From positions 1-5,245 of the forward strand of contig JALQUQ010000202.1 in NCBI GenBank assembly GCA_023263735.1: DNA of 5,245 nt, read 5' to 3'. This document shows, piece by piece, positions 1 to 5,245 of the stretch. The notes beneath the pieces were generated by a model. The model was not told the origin of the DNA, ran no database searches, and saw nothing but the letters and a program-made list of their open reading frames with translations. The stretch's first letter is position 1. Each line of letters starts with the position of its first letter. The position numbers were made by a program, and so were the translations under genes. The DNA is from Paracoccaceae bacterium (GTDB taxonomy: Bacteria > Pseudomonadota > Alphaproteobacteria > Rhodobacterales > Rhodobacteraceae).

Positions 1-720
1 GGTCTGGGCGTCGTGCCGATCGTGAATGAAAACGACACCGTCGCCACCGATGAAATCCGCTTTGGCGACAATGATCGGCTGGCCGCACAAATCGCGGTGA
101 CGGTCGGGGCCGATCAGCTTTTGTTGCTGTCGGATGTGGATGGGTTCTATTCGGCCAATCCGAAAGAAGACCCCACCGCCCAACGCTTTGATCTGGTCGA
201 ACGCATCACCCCCGAGATCGAGGCGATGGCGGGCGATCCCATCTCTGGCCTGTCGAAGGGCGGGATGAAGACCAAGCTTCTGGCGGCGAAGACCGCTGTT
301 GCGGGGGGCTGCGCCATGGCCATCATGGAAGGCAGCGTGCTTCGCCCGCTGAAAGCCTTGGCAGAAGGCGCAAACCGCACCTGGTTCGTGGCGCAGGGCG
401 ACCCACAGGTCGCGCGCAAACGCTGGATCAATGCGATGAAACCCAAGGGCGAGGTTCAACTGGATGCCGGCGCGGTCAAGGCGCTGGCGGCGGGCAAAAG
501 CCTGTTGCCCGCGGGCGTGACCAAGATCAGCGGAACCTTTGGCCGGGGCGAGCCGGTGGCGATCCTGTCACCCGAAGGCGTGGTTCTTGGCAAGGGCCTC
601 GTGCGCTACACCTCGACCGAGGCGCGGGCGATCGCCGGTCACAAATCGGCGGAAATCGAAGGAATTCTGGGCTATCAGGGCCGCGCCGCCCTGATCCACC
701 GGGACGATATGGTGATTTGA
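1..720 (+). CDS. proB: Glutamate 5-kinase, 3' part (kinase C-terminal half plus PUA domain)
   Basis: ProB phosphorylates L-glutamate with ATP to gamma-glutamyl phosphate, the first and usually feedback-controlled step of cytoplasmic proline synthesis. The frame is open from base 1, so the 5' end is cut off; 239 residues remain of a family length near 370, so about 130 N-terminal residues are missing. The visible part starts in the amino acid kinase fold with [10 protein letters not shown] (residues 5-14), FGDND (21-25) and [11 protein letters not shown] (about 39-49), followed by the glycine/lysine segment [10 protein letters not shown] (about 80-89), all typical of glutamate 5-kinases. From about residue 150 to the end it reads as the PUA domain, with [18 protein letters not shown] and a terminal [14 protein letters not shown]. 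The GTG at 13 is internal and is not the start. proA follows 75 bases downstream on the same strand, so the two are probably co-transcribed. No damage is seen. In related genomes obgE often lies upstream, which cannot be checked here. Confidence 0.97.
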   Translation, partial: GLGVVPIVNENDTVATDEIRFGDNDRLAAQIAVTVGADQLLLLSDVDGFYSANPKEDPTAQRFDLVERITPEIEAMAGDPISGLSKGGMKTKLLAAKTAVAGGCAMAIMEGSVLRPLKALAEGANRTWFVAQGDPQVARKRWINAMKPKGEVQLDAGAVKALAAGKSLLPAGVTKISGTFGRGEPVAILSPEGVVLGKGLVRYTSTEARAIAGHKSAEIEGILGYQGRAALIHRDDMVI

Positions 721-723
721 CGG

Positions 724-749
724 GCAAATTCCTTGACCAAGGAATTTGC
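724..749. repeat. Inverted repeat (11-bp perfect stem, 4-base loop) just after proB
   Basis: GCAAATTCCTT (724-734) and its exact reverse complement (739-749) flank the loop GACC. It begins 4 bases after the proB stop codon. The stem is AT-rich and no T-run follows, so it is not a standard intrinsic terminator. In RNA it could protect the proB 3' end or pause transcription. The role is inferred; the symmetry is seen directly. Confidence 0.85.
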
Positions 750-771
750 AAGAATTTTGCAAAATTCTTGC
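748..771. repeat. 24-base perfect palindrome in the proB-proA spacer
   Basis: GCAAGAATTTTG (748-759) is followed directly by its exact reverse complement (760-771). As DNA this is a large symmetric site that a dimeric regulator could bind. As RNA it would fold into a 10-bp stem with a TGCA loop. It shares two bases with the preceding hairpin. The 724-771 stretch is about 35% GC, clearly lower than the coding sequence around it. I recall similar AAGAATTTT/AAAATTCTT palindromes between genes in Roseobacter-type genomes, but could not check this. Confidence 0.85.
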
Positions 772-783
772 TTTGCGCAAGAA
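765..783 (+). repeat. Third hairpin, mutually exclusive with the palindrome, next to the proA ribosome binding site
   Basis: TTCTTGC (765-771) pairs with GCAAGAA (777-783) across the loop TTTGC. Its left arm is also the right end of the 748-771 palindrome, so an RNA can form one structure or the other. It ends two bases before the proA Shine-Dalgarno (786-790). This arrangement would allow attenuation or translational tuning, but no leader peptide or known ligand-binding fold is visible. Confidence 0.6.
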
Positions 784-785
784 AC

Positions 786-790
786 GGAGG
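786..790 (+). promoter_or_regulatory. Ribosome binding site of proA
   Basis: GGAGG lies 5 bases before the ATG at 796. It decides the start: the same frame is open back to a TTG at 733, but that codon lies inside the first hairpin and has no such site before it. Confidence 0.85.
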
Positions 791-795
791 CTGCG

Positions 796-2055
796 ATGGA
801 CGGGCAATTTCAGGACATGATGGGCGAGATCGGGGCCAAGGCCCGCGCCGCCGCTGCTGAACTGGCTTTCGCTTCGCCAGAGCGCAAACATGCGGCCCTG
901 ATCGGCGCGGCCGAGGCCGTCTGGCGCCGTCGGCAAGAGATCATGGATGAAAACACCCTTGATCTGGCCTATGGCCGCGACAAGGGGCTTTCGCCGTCGA
1001 TGATGGACCGACTGACGCTGGATGAACACCGCATCCGTGGCATCGTCGATGGATTGCGCGCCATTGCCGCGCAGGTCGATCCGGTCGGGCGCGTTCTTGC
1101 CGAATGGGACCGCCCGAATGGTCTTCATATCCAGCGGGTGGCGACCCCTCTGGGTGTGGTGGGGGTGATCTACGAATCCCGCCCCAATGTCACGGCCGAT
1201 GCCGGGGCGCTTTGCCTCAAGGCGGGCAATGCGGTGATCTTGCGCGGCGGCAGTGAAAGCTTTCACAGCTCCAGCCTGATTCATGCCTGCATGGTCGAAG
1301 GTCTGATCTCGGCCGGTCTGCCCGCCGCCGCCATCCAGTTGATCCCGACCCGGGATCGCGAAATGGTGGCCGAGATGTTGCGCGCCACCGATTATATCGA
1401 TGTGATCGTGCCGCGCGGGGGCAAGGGCCTTGTCGGTCTGGTTCAGCGCGAAGCCCGCGTGCCGGTCTTTGCCCATCTGGAAGGCATTTGCCACGTCTAT
1501 GCCGATCGCGATGCCGATCTGGAAAAGGCGCGCCGGGTGGTGCTGAACGCCAAGACCCGCCGCACCGGGATTTGCGGTGCGGCCGAATGTCTGCTGATTG
1601 ACCGCGCGTTTTACGCCCAACACGGCGCGGTTTTGATCGAGGATCTGGTCAAGGCCGGGGTCGAGGTGCGCACCGAAGGCGAGTTGCTGCAGGTCCCCGG
1701 CACCGTTCCGGCCAAGCCCGAGGATTTCGGCCATGAATTCCTTGATATGATCATCGCGGCCAAACTGGTTGACGGGGTGGATGCGGCGATTGCCCACATC
1801 CGCCGCTATGGATCGAGCCACACCGAAAGCATCCTGACCGAAAACGATGCCACCGCCGCACGTTTTTTCCAGCGCCTCGACAGTGCGATCCTGATGCGCA
1901 ACGCCTCGACCCAATTTGCCGATGGCGGCGAATTCGGTATGGGCGCCGAAATCGGCATCGCAACCGGCAAAATGCACGCGCGGGGGCCGGTGGGGGCCGA
2001 ACAATTGACCAGCTTCAAATATCTGGTCACCGGCGACGGCACCTGCCGCAGCTAA
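796..2055 (+). CDS. proA: Gamma-glutamyl phosphate reductase (glutamate-5-semialdehyde dehydrogenase)
   Basis: ProA reduces gamma-glutamyl phosphate with NADPH to glutamate 5-semialdehyde, which cyclises to pyrroline-5-carboxylate; it is the cytoplasmic second step of proline synthesis, directly after ProB. The protein has 419 residues, close to the family norm of about 417. It has the aldehyde dehydrogenase-like fold: [16 protein letters not shown] at 118-133 and the following [12 protein letters not shown] segment belong to the nucleotide-binding domain. TGICGAAE at 257-264 holds the expected catalytic cysteine, C260. The C-terminal [23 protein letters not shown] is also characteristic. The start at 796 is chosen for its GGAGG site; ATGs at 817 and 820 are possible but have no comparable site. 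The gene probably forms an operon with proB and ends 5 bases before a terminator hairpin. A glycine follows C260 where E. coli-type enzymes have asparagine, which I take as lineage variation. No frameshift or truncation is seen. Confidence 0.97.
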   Translation: MDGQFQDMMGEIGAKARAAAAELAFASPERKHAALIGAAEAVWRRRQEIMDENTLDLAYGRDKGLSPSMMDRLTLDEHRIRGIVDGLRAIAAQVDPVGRVLAEWDRPNGLHIQRVATPLGVVGVIYESRPNVTADAGALCLKAGNAVILRGGSESFHSSSLIHACMVEGLISAGLPAAAIQLIPTRDREMVAEMLRATDYIDVIVPRGGKGLVGLVQREARVPVFAHLEGICHVYADRDADLEKARRVVLNAKTRRTGICGAAECLLIDRAFYAQHGAVLIEDLVKAGVEVRTEGELLQVPGTVPAKPEDFGHEFLDMIIAAKLVDGVDAAIAHIRRYGSSHTESILTENDATAARFFQRLDSAILMRNASTQFADGGEFGMGAEIGIATGKMHARGPVGAEQLTSFKYLVTGDGTCRS

Positions 2056-2059
2056 ACCA

Positions 2060-2081
2060 AAGGCGGCCCAAGGGCCGCCTT
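2060..2081. terminator. Bidirectional intrinsic terminator between proA and iolB
   Basis: AAGGCGGCCC (2060-2069) and its exact reverse complement (2072-2081) form a GC-rich stem around a 2-base centre; in RNA the innermost pair probably opens to give a tetraloop. On the plus strand it is followed by TTCTTCT (2080-2086); on the minus strand by TTTGGTTT. It fills the 33-base gap between the converging proA and iolB stop codons, so it likely ends both transcripts. The T-tracts are interrupted, so efficiency is uncertain. Confidence 0.85.
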
Positions 2082-2088
2082 CTTCTCG

Positions 2089-2895
2089 TCACGCGTCGCG
2101 CGCGGCGATCCAGTCATGCGCCGGATCATTCTTGAACCGCCATTTGCGCAGCGGCCCGGCCATGACGTTCAGGTAATAGAGCTCATAGCCATAGGGCGCC
2201 CCACAGGGATGATGGCCCTTGGGCACCAGAACCACATCGTGGTTGGCCACCGCCATGGTTTCATCCAACGACCCATCCTCGGTATAGACCCTCTGGATGC
2301 CAAAGCCCTGCGCCGGATTGAGCCGGTGGTAATAGGTCTCCTCCAGATAGGTCATGTTGGGGAAATCGTCCTCGTCATGCCGATGCGAGGGATAGGAGGA
2401 CCAATGCCCCGCCGGGGTATAAACCTCGGTCACCAAAAGACTGTCGGCCACATCCCGCATCTCCATCGCGATATTGTTCACATAGCGCGTGTTGGTCCCC
2501 TTGCCCCGCGGGGTCAATTCGATCCCCATCGGCCCGATCTGCGCCGCCTCATGCCCCCCTTGGCCCGGCGCCAGACAGACCGCCAGCGTCAGATCGGTGG
2601 TGGCCGTCACCGACCAGTCCGATCCATCCGGCAGATAAACGGCATGGGGGGGCGTCTTTTCAAACACATCCATCCGCTCCCCCAAAACCCCCCAGTCGCG
2701 CCCCGCGCCGGTCAAATGCCCCTTGCCCTCGACATAGACGATGATCGCTTCCCGATCGCCCAGGGCGCCAGTGGCGCTCTCCCCGGCCTTCAGCCGGTAA
2801 AGCTGAAACCCGACATAGCCCCAGCCCGCGCTCTCCGGCGTCACGTCATGAACCTTGCCGTGCTCCCCCGCCGGCTTCAAAAGCAGATCACCCAT
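2089..2895 (-). CDS. iolB: 5-deoxy-glucuronate isomerase
   Basis: IolB isomerises 5-deoxy-D-glucuronate, made by IolD, to 2-deoxy-5-keto-D-gluconate, the substrate of the kinase IolC in cytoplasmic myo-inositol breakdown. The protein has 268 residues, a normal length for the family, and is a double cupin protein. The C-terminal cupin carries the diagnostic blocks: HWSSYPSHRHD at 164-174, LEETYYHRLNPAQGFGIQRVYT at about 184-205, VPKGHHP at 224-230 and YYLNVMAGP at 240-248. H171, H173, E186 and H229 are the likely metal ligands, judged by family pattern. The start is the ATG at 2895, preceded by AAAGGGA with 7 bases between. It is the last gene of the visible iolD-iolE-iolB run and converges on proA. 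Unlike the iolD/iolE junction, it sits 105 bases after iolE behind hairpins, so its level may be set separately. No missing or broken segments are seen. Confidence 0.97.
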   Translation of the reverse strand: MGDLLLKPAGEHGKVHDVTPESAGWGYVGFQLYRLKAGESATGALGDREAIIVYVEGKGHLTGAGRDWGVLGERMDVFEKTPPHAVYLPDGSDWSVTATTDLTLAVCLAPGQGGHEAAQIGPMGIELTPRGKGTNTRYVNNIAMEMRDVADSLLVTEVYTPAGHWSSYPSHRHDEDDFPNMTYLEETYYHRLNPAQGFGIQRVYTEDGSLDETMAVANHDVVLVPKGHHPCGAPYGYELYYLNVMAGPLRKWRFKNDPAHDWIAARDA

Positions 2896-2902
2896 CGTTC
2901 CA

Positions 2903-2909
2903 TCCCTTT
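2903..2909 (-). promoter_or_regulatory. Ribosome binding site of iolB
   Basis: On the minus strand AAAGGGA ends 7 bases before the ATG at 2895, a good spacing. It directly follows the conserved-looking CGAGGATATTT element at 2910-2935 and may be part of it. Confidence 0.7.
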
Positions 2910-2984
2910 ATCTTGGTTCAAATATCCTCGGGGGGATGGGGTTTTGGCGCAGCCGAAACCCCTTGGGGGGCAGACAGCCCCCCA
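2910..2984 (-). repeat. Structured iolE-iolB spacer: two hairpins plus a possible dispersed intergenic element
   Basis: The 105-base spacer (2896-3000) holds no gene. Read in the iol direction it has, first, a hairpin with an 8-bp stem, TGGGGGGC-type arms at 2964-2971 and 2977-2984, and a 5-base loop. Second comes a hairpin with arms at 2938-2948 and 2952-2962, based on GGGGTTT/AAACCCC and closed by GGC/GCC, with one G-T wobble and a 3-base loop. After these comes a run of six C, then CGAGGATATTTGAACCAAG leading into the iolB ribosome site. No T-tract follows either hairpin, so a standard terminator is unlikely. The last motif resembles one I recall as frequent before Rhodobacterales genes; this is memory, not a search. 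Confidence 0.7.
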
Positions 2985-3000
2985 CCGCCTCCCACAGCGA

Positions 3001-3894
3001 TCAGATCAGACCCGCGTCGCGCGACAGACGCTTCAGCGTGGCCAGACCCAGCGTCTGATAGAGCAGCGGATTGCGCACCGACGGATCCTGCTCGGCTTCG
3101 ATCACGATCCAACCGTCATACCCCGCCCCCGCCAAAAGGTTCAAGAGCGGGGCGAAATCCACGCCGCCTTCCTGATCGCCCGGCACGGTAAAGGCCCCGC
3201 CGACCACGCCTTGCAGGAAACTCCACCCCTCGGTGCGCACTTTTGCGGTGATCGCGGGGCGGATGTTCTTGGCGTGGAAATGGCGCACACGGGCGACATG
3301 CCGCGACAGAACCGCCACCGGATCGCCACCACCAAAGGCGCAATGCCCGGCATCGAACAACAGATGCAGATGCGGGCCGGTGCCCTCCATCAGCGCATCG
3401 ATCTCTTCCGGGCTTTCGATGATCGTGCCCATGTGGTGGTGATAGACCAAAGTCACCCCCTCGGATGCCAGATAGGCCGCGAAAGCCTCGATCTTCTGGC
3501 AGAAATCGGCCATCTCTCCGGCCGAAAGCCGCGGCCGGTCATTCACCGGTTTCGCCGCGCCGTGAATGGCATTCGAGGTTTCGCAAACGATCATCACCTT
3601 GCAATCGTTGTGCTTCAGCTTGGCCAGATGGTGCTGACAGGCCTTGATCTCATCCTCGACCGATTGCACCAAGAGGTTGGTCGAATACCAGCCCGAGATG
3701 AATTTCAGGCCATAGTCGGCCAGCAAAGCGCGCAGCGCCTCGGGCTCATCGGGCCAGCGGTGGCCGTTTTCGATGCCGTCAAAGCCGATCTGCCGACCCG
3801 CCTCGTCCAGAATGCGAGAGGTGGGAATATCGGCGCCGATGGTCTGGTCGTCGTCGTTGGCCCATGCAATGGGGTTGGTGCCAAAGCGGATCAT
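3001..3894 (-). CDS. iolE: Inosose dehydratase (2-keto-myo-inositol dehydratase)
   Basis: IolE removes water from 2-keto-myo-inositol (scyllo-inosose) to give 3D-(3,5/4)-trihydroxycyclohexane-1,2-dione, the substrate of IolD. The protein has 297 residues, the usual length, and is a cytoplasmic TIM-barrel protein of the xylose isomerase / AP endonuclease 2-like superfamily. Family marks in order are TNPIAWANDD (6-15), GFDGIENGHRWP (37-48), ISGWYS (66-71), YHHHMGT (151-157), LLFDAGHCAFGGGDP (178-192), RHFHAKNI (204-211), VPGDQEGGVDF (237-247) and GWIVIEAEQDP (261-271). Conserved acidic and histidine residues in these blocks, such as D181, H207 and E266, are likely metal or substrate contacts by family analogy. 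The ATG overlaps the iolD stop (ATGA at 3891-3894), and only a weak CCAGG (3902-3906) precedes it, so it is probably translated by coupling to iolD. No defects are seen. Confidence 0.97.
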   Translation of the reverse strand: MIRFGTNPIAWANDDDQTIGADIPTSRILDEAGRQIGFDGIENGHRWPDEPEALRALLADYGLKFISGWYSTNLLVQSVEDEIKACQHHLAKLKHNDCKVMIVCETSNAIHGAAKPVNDRPRLSAGEMADFCQKIEAFAAYLASEGVTLVYHHHMGTIIESPEEIDALMEGTGPHLHLLFDAGHCAFGGGDPVAVLSRHVARVRHFHAKNIRPAITAKVRTEGWSFLQGVVGGAFTVPGDQEGGVDFAPLLNLLAGAGYDGWIVIEAEQDPSVRNPLLYQTLGLATLKRLSRDAGLI

Positions 3895-3906
3895 GTGCGA
3901 ACCTGG
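3891..3906 (-). promoter_or_regulatory. iolD-iolE stop/start overlap (ATGA) with weak ribosome site
   Basis: The iolD stop TGA (3893-3891) and the iolE ATG (3894-3892) share bases. The only upstream match to a ribosome site is CCAGG at 3902-3906, 7 bases before the ATG and inside the iolD end. This pattern points to re-initiation by ribosomes finishing iolD, and to one shared mRNA. Confidence 0.85.
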
Positions 3907-5245
3907 TCTTTCAGTTTGGTTTCATAATTGGAACGGGCGGCGGCCACCTCGGCGCGTGCCGAAACTTCGGGCACGGCCACATCCCACCAATGCCCGCCAT
4001 GGCTGACATCGTGATAGGGGGTGGTGTCAATGACAATCACAAAGGGGCCCTTGATCGTATGGCGTTTGGCCAAGGCGGCCTCAAGCTCTCCAATCGATCC
4101 GACCTTGACGCTGGTGGCCCCCATGCTGCCCGCATGGGCGGCAAAGTCGATCTGCGGCTGCTGTTCAACGCGCGCATGGGCGTAGAGATTGTTGAACTCG
4201 GCCCCGCCGGTGCCCATTTGCAGCCGGTTGATACAGCCATAGCCCCGGTTGTCGGTGATCACCACGGTGAACGAAACCCCCAGCATCGCGGCGGTCGCCA
4301 TTTCGCTGTTCAGCATCATATAGGTGCCGTCGCCCGCAAAGCAGATCACGTCGCGCTCGGGTTGGGCCATCTTGATGCCCATCGCGCCCGCGATTTCATA
4401 GCCCATGCAGCTAAAGCCGTATTCCATATGATACGACATCGGGCGCGAGGCTTTCCACAGCTTGTGCAATTCGCCCGGCATCGTGCCTGCCGCGCACATC
4501 ACCACGGTATCCGCATGGGCGGCGCGTTGCACGGCCCCCACGACCTGTTGGTCGGTGGCCAGACCGTTCTGGTCGCCCGAGGGGGCGGCACAGGCCGGAT
4601 CGACGGCGGCGAACCAATCGGATTTGAGCTTTGCCTCCGGGGCGGCAAAGGTCAGGCCCCCAAGCGCGTCGCCCACGGCCAACAGACCATCGCGCGCATC
4701 GGCGCAAAGCGGCTCGGCCCCGTGTTTCATCGCGTCATAGGCGCAGACGTTCAGGCTGACCAACTTGCGGCCCGGGTCCTTGAACAGCGCCCAAGAGCCG
4801 GTGGTGAAATCCTGAAACCGGGTGCCGACGCCCATGACCACATCTGCCGTCGCACAAACCGCATTGGCGCTGTCGGCCCCGGTCACGCCGATGGGGCCAA
4901 AGTTCAACGGATGATCCCACGGAAGGGCCGATTTCCCGGCCTGAGTTTCGACCACGGGGATCTGATGCGCCTCGGCAAAGGCGCGCAGGGTTTCGGTGGC
5001 AAAGGCGTAATGCACCCCACCGCCCGCGATGATCACCGGGCGCTTGGCGCCTTTGAGCAGGGCCGCAACGGTTTCCAGCTCTACCGGATCGGGCTGAACC
5101 CGGCGCAGACGCCAGACCTTTTCGGCGAAAAAGGCCTCGGGATAATCGAACGCCTCGGCCTGCACATCTTGGCAGAACGACAGCGTGACCGGGCCGCAAT
5201 CGGCCGGGTCGGTCATGGTGCGCAGGGCGCGCGGCAGGGCGGTCA
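3891..5245 (-). CDS. iolD: 3D-(3,5/4)-trihydroxycyclohexane-1,2-dione hydrolase, C-terminal part
   Basis: IolD is a thiamine-diphosphate enzyme that hydrolytically opens the ring of the dione made by IolE, giving 5-deoxy-D-glucuronate for IolB. The frame stays open to the window edge (TALPRALRT precedes the methionine at 5216), so that ATG is internal and the true start lies outside. 450 residues are visible of a family length of roughly 610-640. They include the end of the N-terminal pyrimidine-binding domain (CGPVTLSFCQDVQAEAFDYP), the central domain (RPVIIAGGGVHYA onward) and the C-terminal cofactor domain. The ThDP/Mg motif begins with GDG (4326-4334), continues as TYMMLNSEMATAA and ends at TDNRGYGCINRLQ, a form usual for IolD. 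The catalytic glutamate region of the N-terminal domain is outside the window. The C-terminal HDVSHGGHWWDVAVPEVS is also typical of IolD. The 4-base overlap with iolE marks an operon; iolC is a common upstream neighbour in this order. Confidence 0.97.
   Translation of the reverse strand, partial: TALPRALRTMTDPADCGPVTLSFCQDVQAEAFDYPEAFFAEKVWRLRRVQPDPVELETVAALLKGAKRPVIIAGGGVHYAFATETLRAFAEAHQIPVVETQAGKSALPWDHPLNFGPIGVTGADSANAVCATADVVMGVGTRFQDFTTGSWALFKDPGRKLVSLNVCAYDAMKHGAEPLCADARDGLLAVGDALGGLTFAAPEAKLKSDWFAAVDPACAAPSGDQNGLATDQQVVGAVQRAAHADTVVMCAAGTMPGELHKLWKASRPMSYHMEYGFSCMGYEIAGAMGIKMAQPERDVICFAGDGTYMMLNSEMATAAMLGVSFTVVITDNRGYGCINRLQMGTGGAEFNNLYAHARVEQQPQIDFAAHAGSMGATSVKVGSIGELEAALAKRHTIKGPFVIVIDTTPYHDVSHGGHWWDVAVPEVSARAEVAAARSNYETKLKDQVRT

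Noticed and set aside
13..15. GTG at 13 as the proB start
   Set aside because: It falls inside the conserved VPIVNEND block of the kinase domain, with in-frame coding sequence before it.
733..795. Extended proA start at TTG 733
   Set aside because: The codon sits inside the first hairpin, has no ribosome site, and would add 21 residues beyond the family length. ATG 796 has GGAGG at good spacing.
568..2004. Long open frame (478 codons) on the minus strand, antisense to most of proA and the end of proB
   Set aside because: It lies opposite a clearly real gene with strong family motifs. Its translation is rich in Gly, Ala, His, Arg and Gln and shows no family motif. Such antisense frames are common in GC-rich genes because stop codons are rare there.
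2938..2984. Intrinsic terminator between iolE and iolB
   Set aside because: The stems are strong, but on the minus strand they are followed by C-rich sequence and then CGAGGATATTT, not a T-tract. Partial termination remains possible but is not supported as a feature.
2930..2993. G-run clusters on both strands of the iolE-iolB spacer as possible G-quadruplexes
   Set aside because: The runs are uneven, and the same bases pair into strong hairpins that explain them better. Nothing in the sequence favours a quadruplex.
2116..3927. Open plus-strand frame of 603 codons across iolB, the spacer and iolE
   Set aside because: It is antisense to two well-supported genes, has an Arg/His/Pro/Gln-rich translation with no recognisable domain, and crosses a hairpin-rich spacer. 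It fits a composition artefact.
5214..5216. ATG at 5216 as the iolD start
   Set aside because: The frame is open to the window edge with IolD-like residues before it, and a protein starting here would lack most of the ThDP pyrimidine-binding domain. The gene is simply cut by the window.
1..5245. An undescribed multi-gene system, mobile element, CRISPR array or RNA gene
   Set aside because: Almost every base is explained by proB, proA, iolB, iolE and iolD or by short spacers. No transposase, terminal repeats of an insertion, regular spaced repeats or tRNA/rRNA-like sequence is seen.

Overview
The window looks like part of a high-GC alphaproteobacterial chromosome, most likely from the Rhodobacterales (Rhodobacter, Paracoccus or Roseobacter group). 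This rests on GC-rich codon use, on the form of the ProB, ProA and Iol proteins, and on an intergenic motif near 2910-2935 that I recall, but have not checked, as common in that order. All five genes read as intact where they are visible. I found no mobile element, RNA gene or CRISPR array.

Positions 1-2055, plus strand: proline biosynthesis. The window opens inside proB (glutamate 5-kinase; the last 239 residues are visible, including the PUA domain). A 75-base spacer follows, then a complete proA (gamma-glutamyl phosphate reductase, 419 residues). Together they turn glutamate into glutamate 5-semialdehyde, the precursor of proline. The spacer is AT-rich and packed with perfect inverted repeats: an 11-bp-stem hairpin, a 24-base palindrome, and a third hairpin that competes with the palindrome for the same bases.

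Positions 2056-2088: a compact GC-rich hairpin with T-rich flanks on both sides. It probably terminates both converging transcription units.

Positions 2089-5245, minus strand: myo-inositol catabolism, in transcription order iolD (5' end outside the window), iolE, iolB. IolE dehydrates 2-keto-myo-inositol to a cyclic dione, IolD (ThDP-dependent) opens the ring to 5-deoxy-glucuronate, and IolB isomerises that to 2-deoxy-5-keto-gluconate. iolD and iolE overlap by 4 bases (ATGA), as expected for translational coupling. iolE and iolB are instead separated by 105 bases carrying two strong hairpins and a possible dispersed Rhodobacterales repeat that appears to supply the iolB ribosome binding site. 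The operon promoter and any iolC, iolG or iolA genes lie outside the window.

The protein-coding content is well-known metabolism. I see no evidence for an undescribed multi-gene system. The points that deserve a second look are the two structured intergenic spacers.
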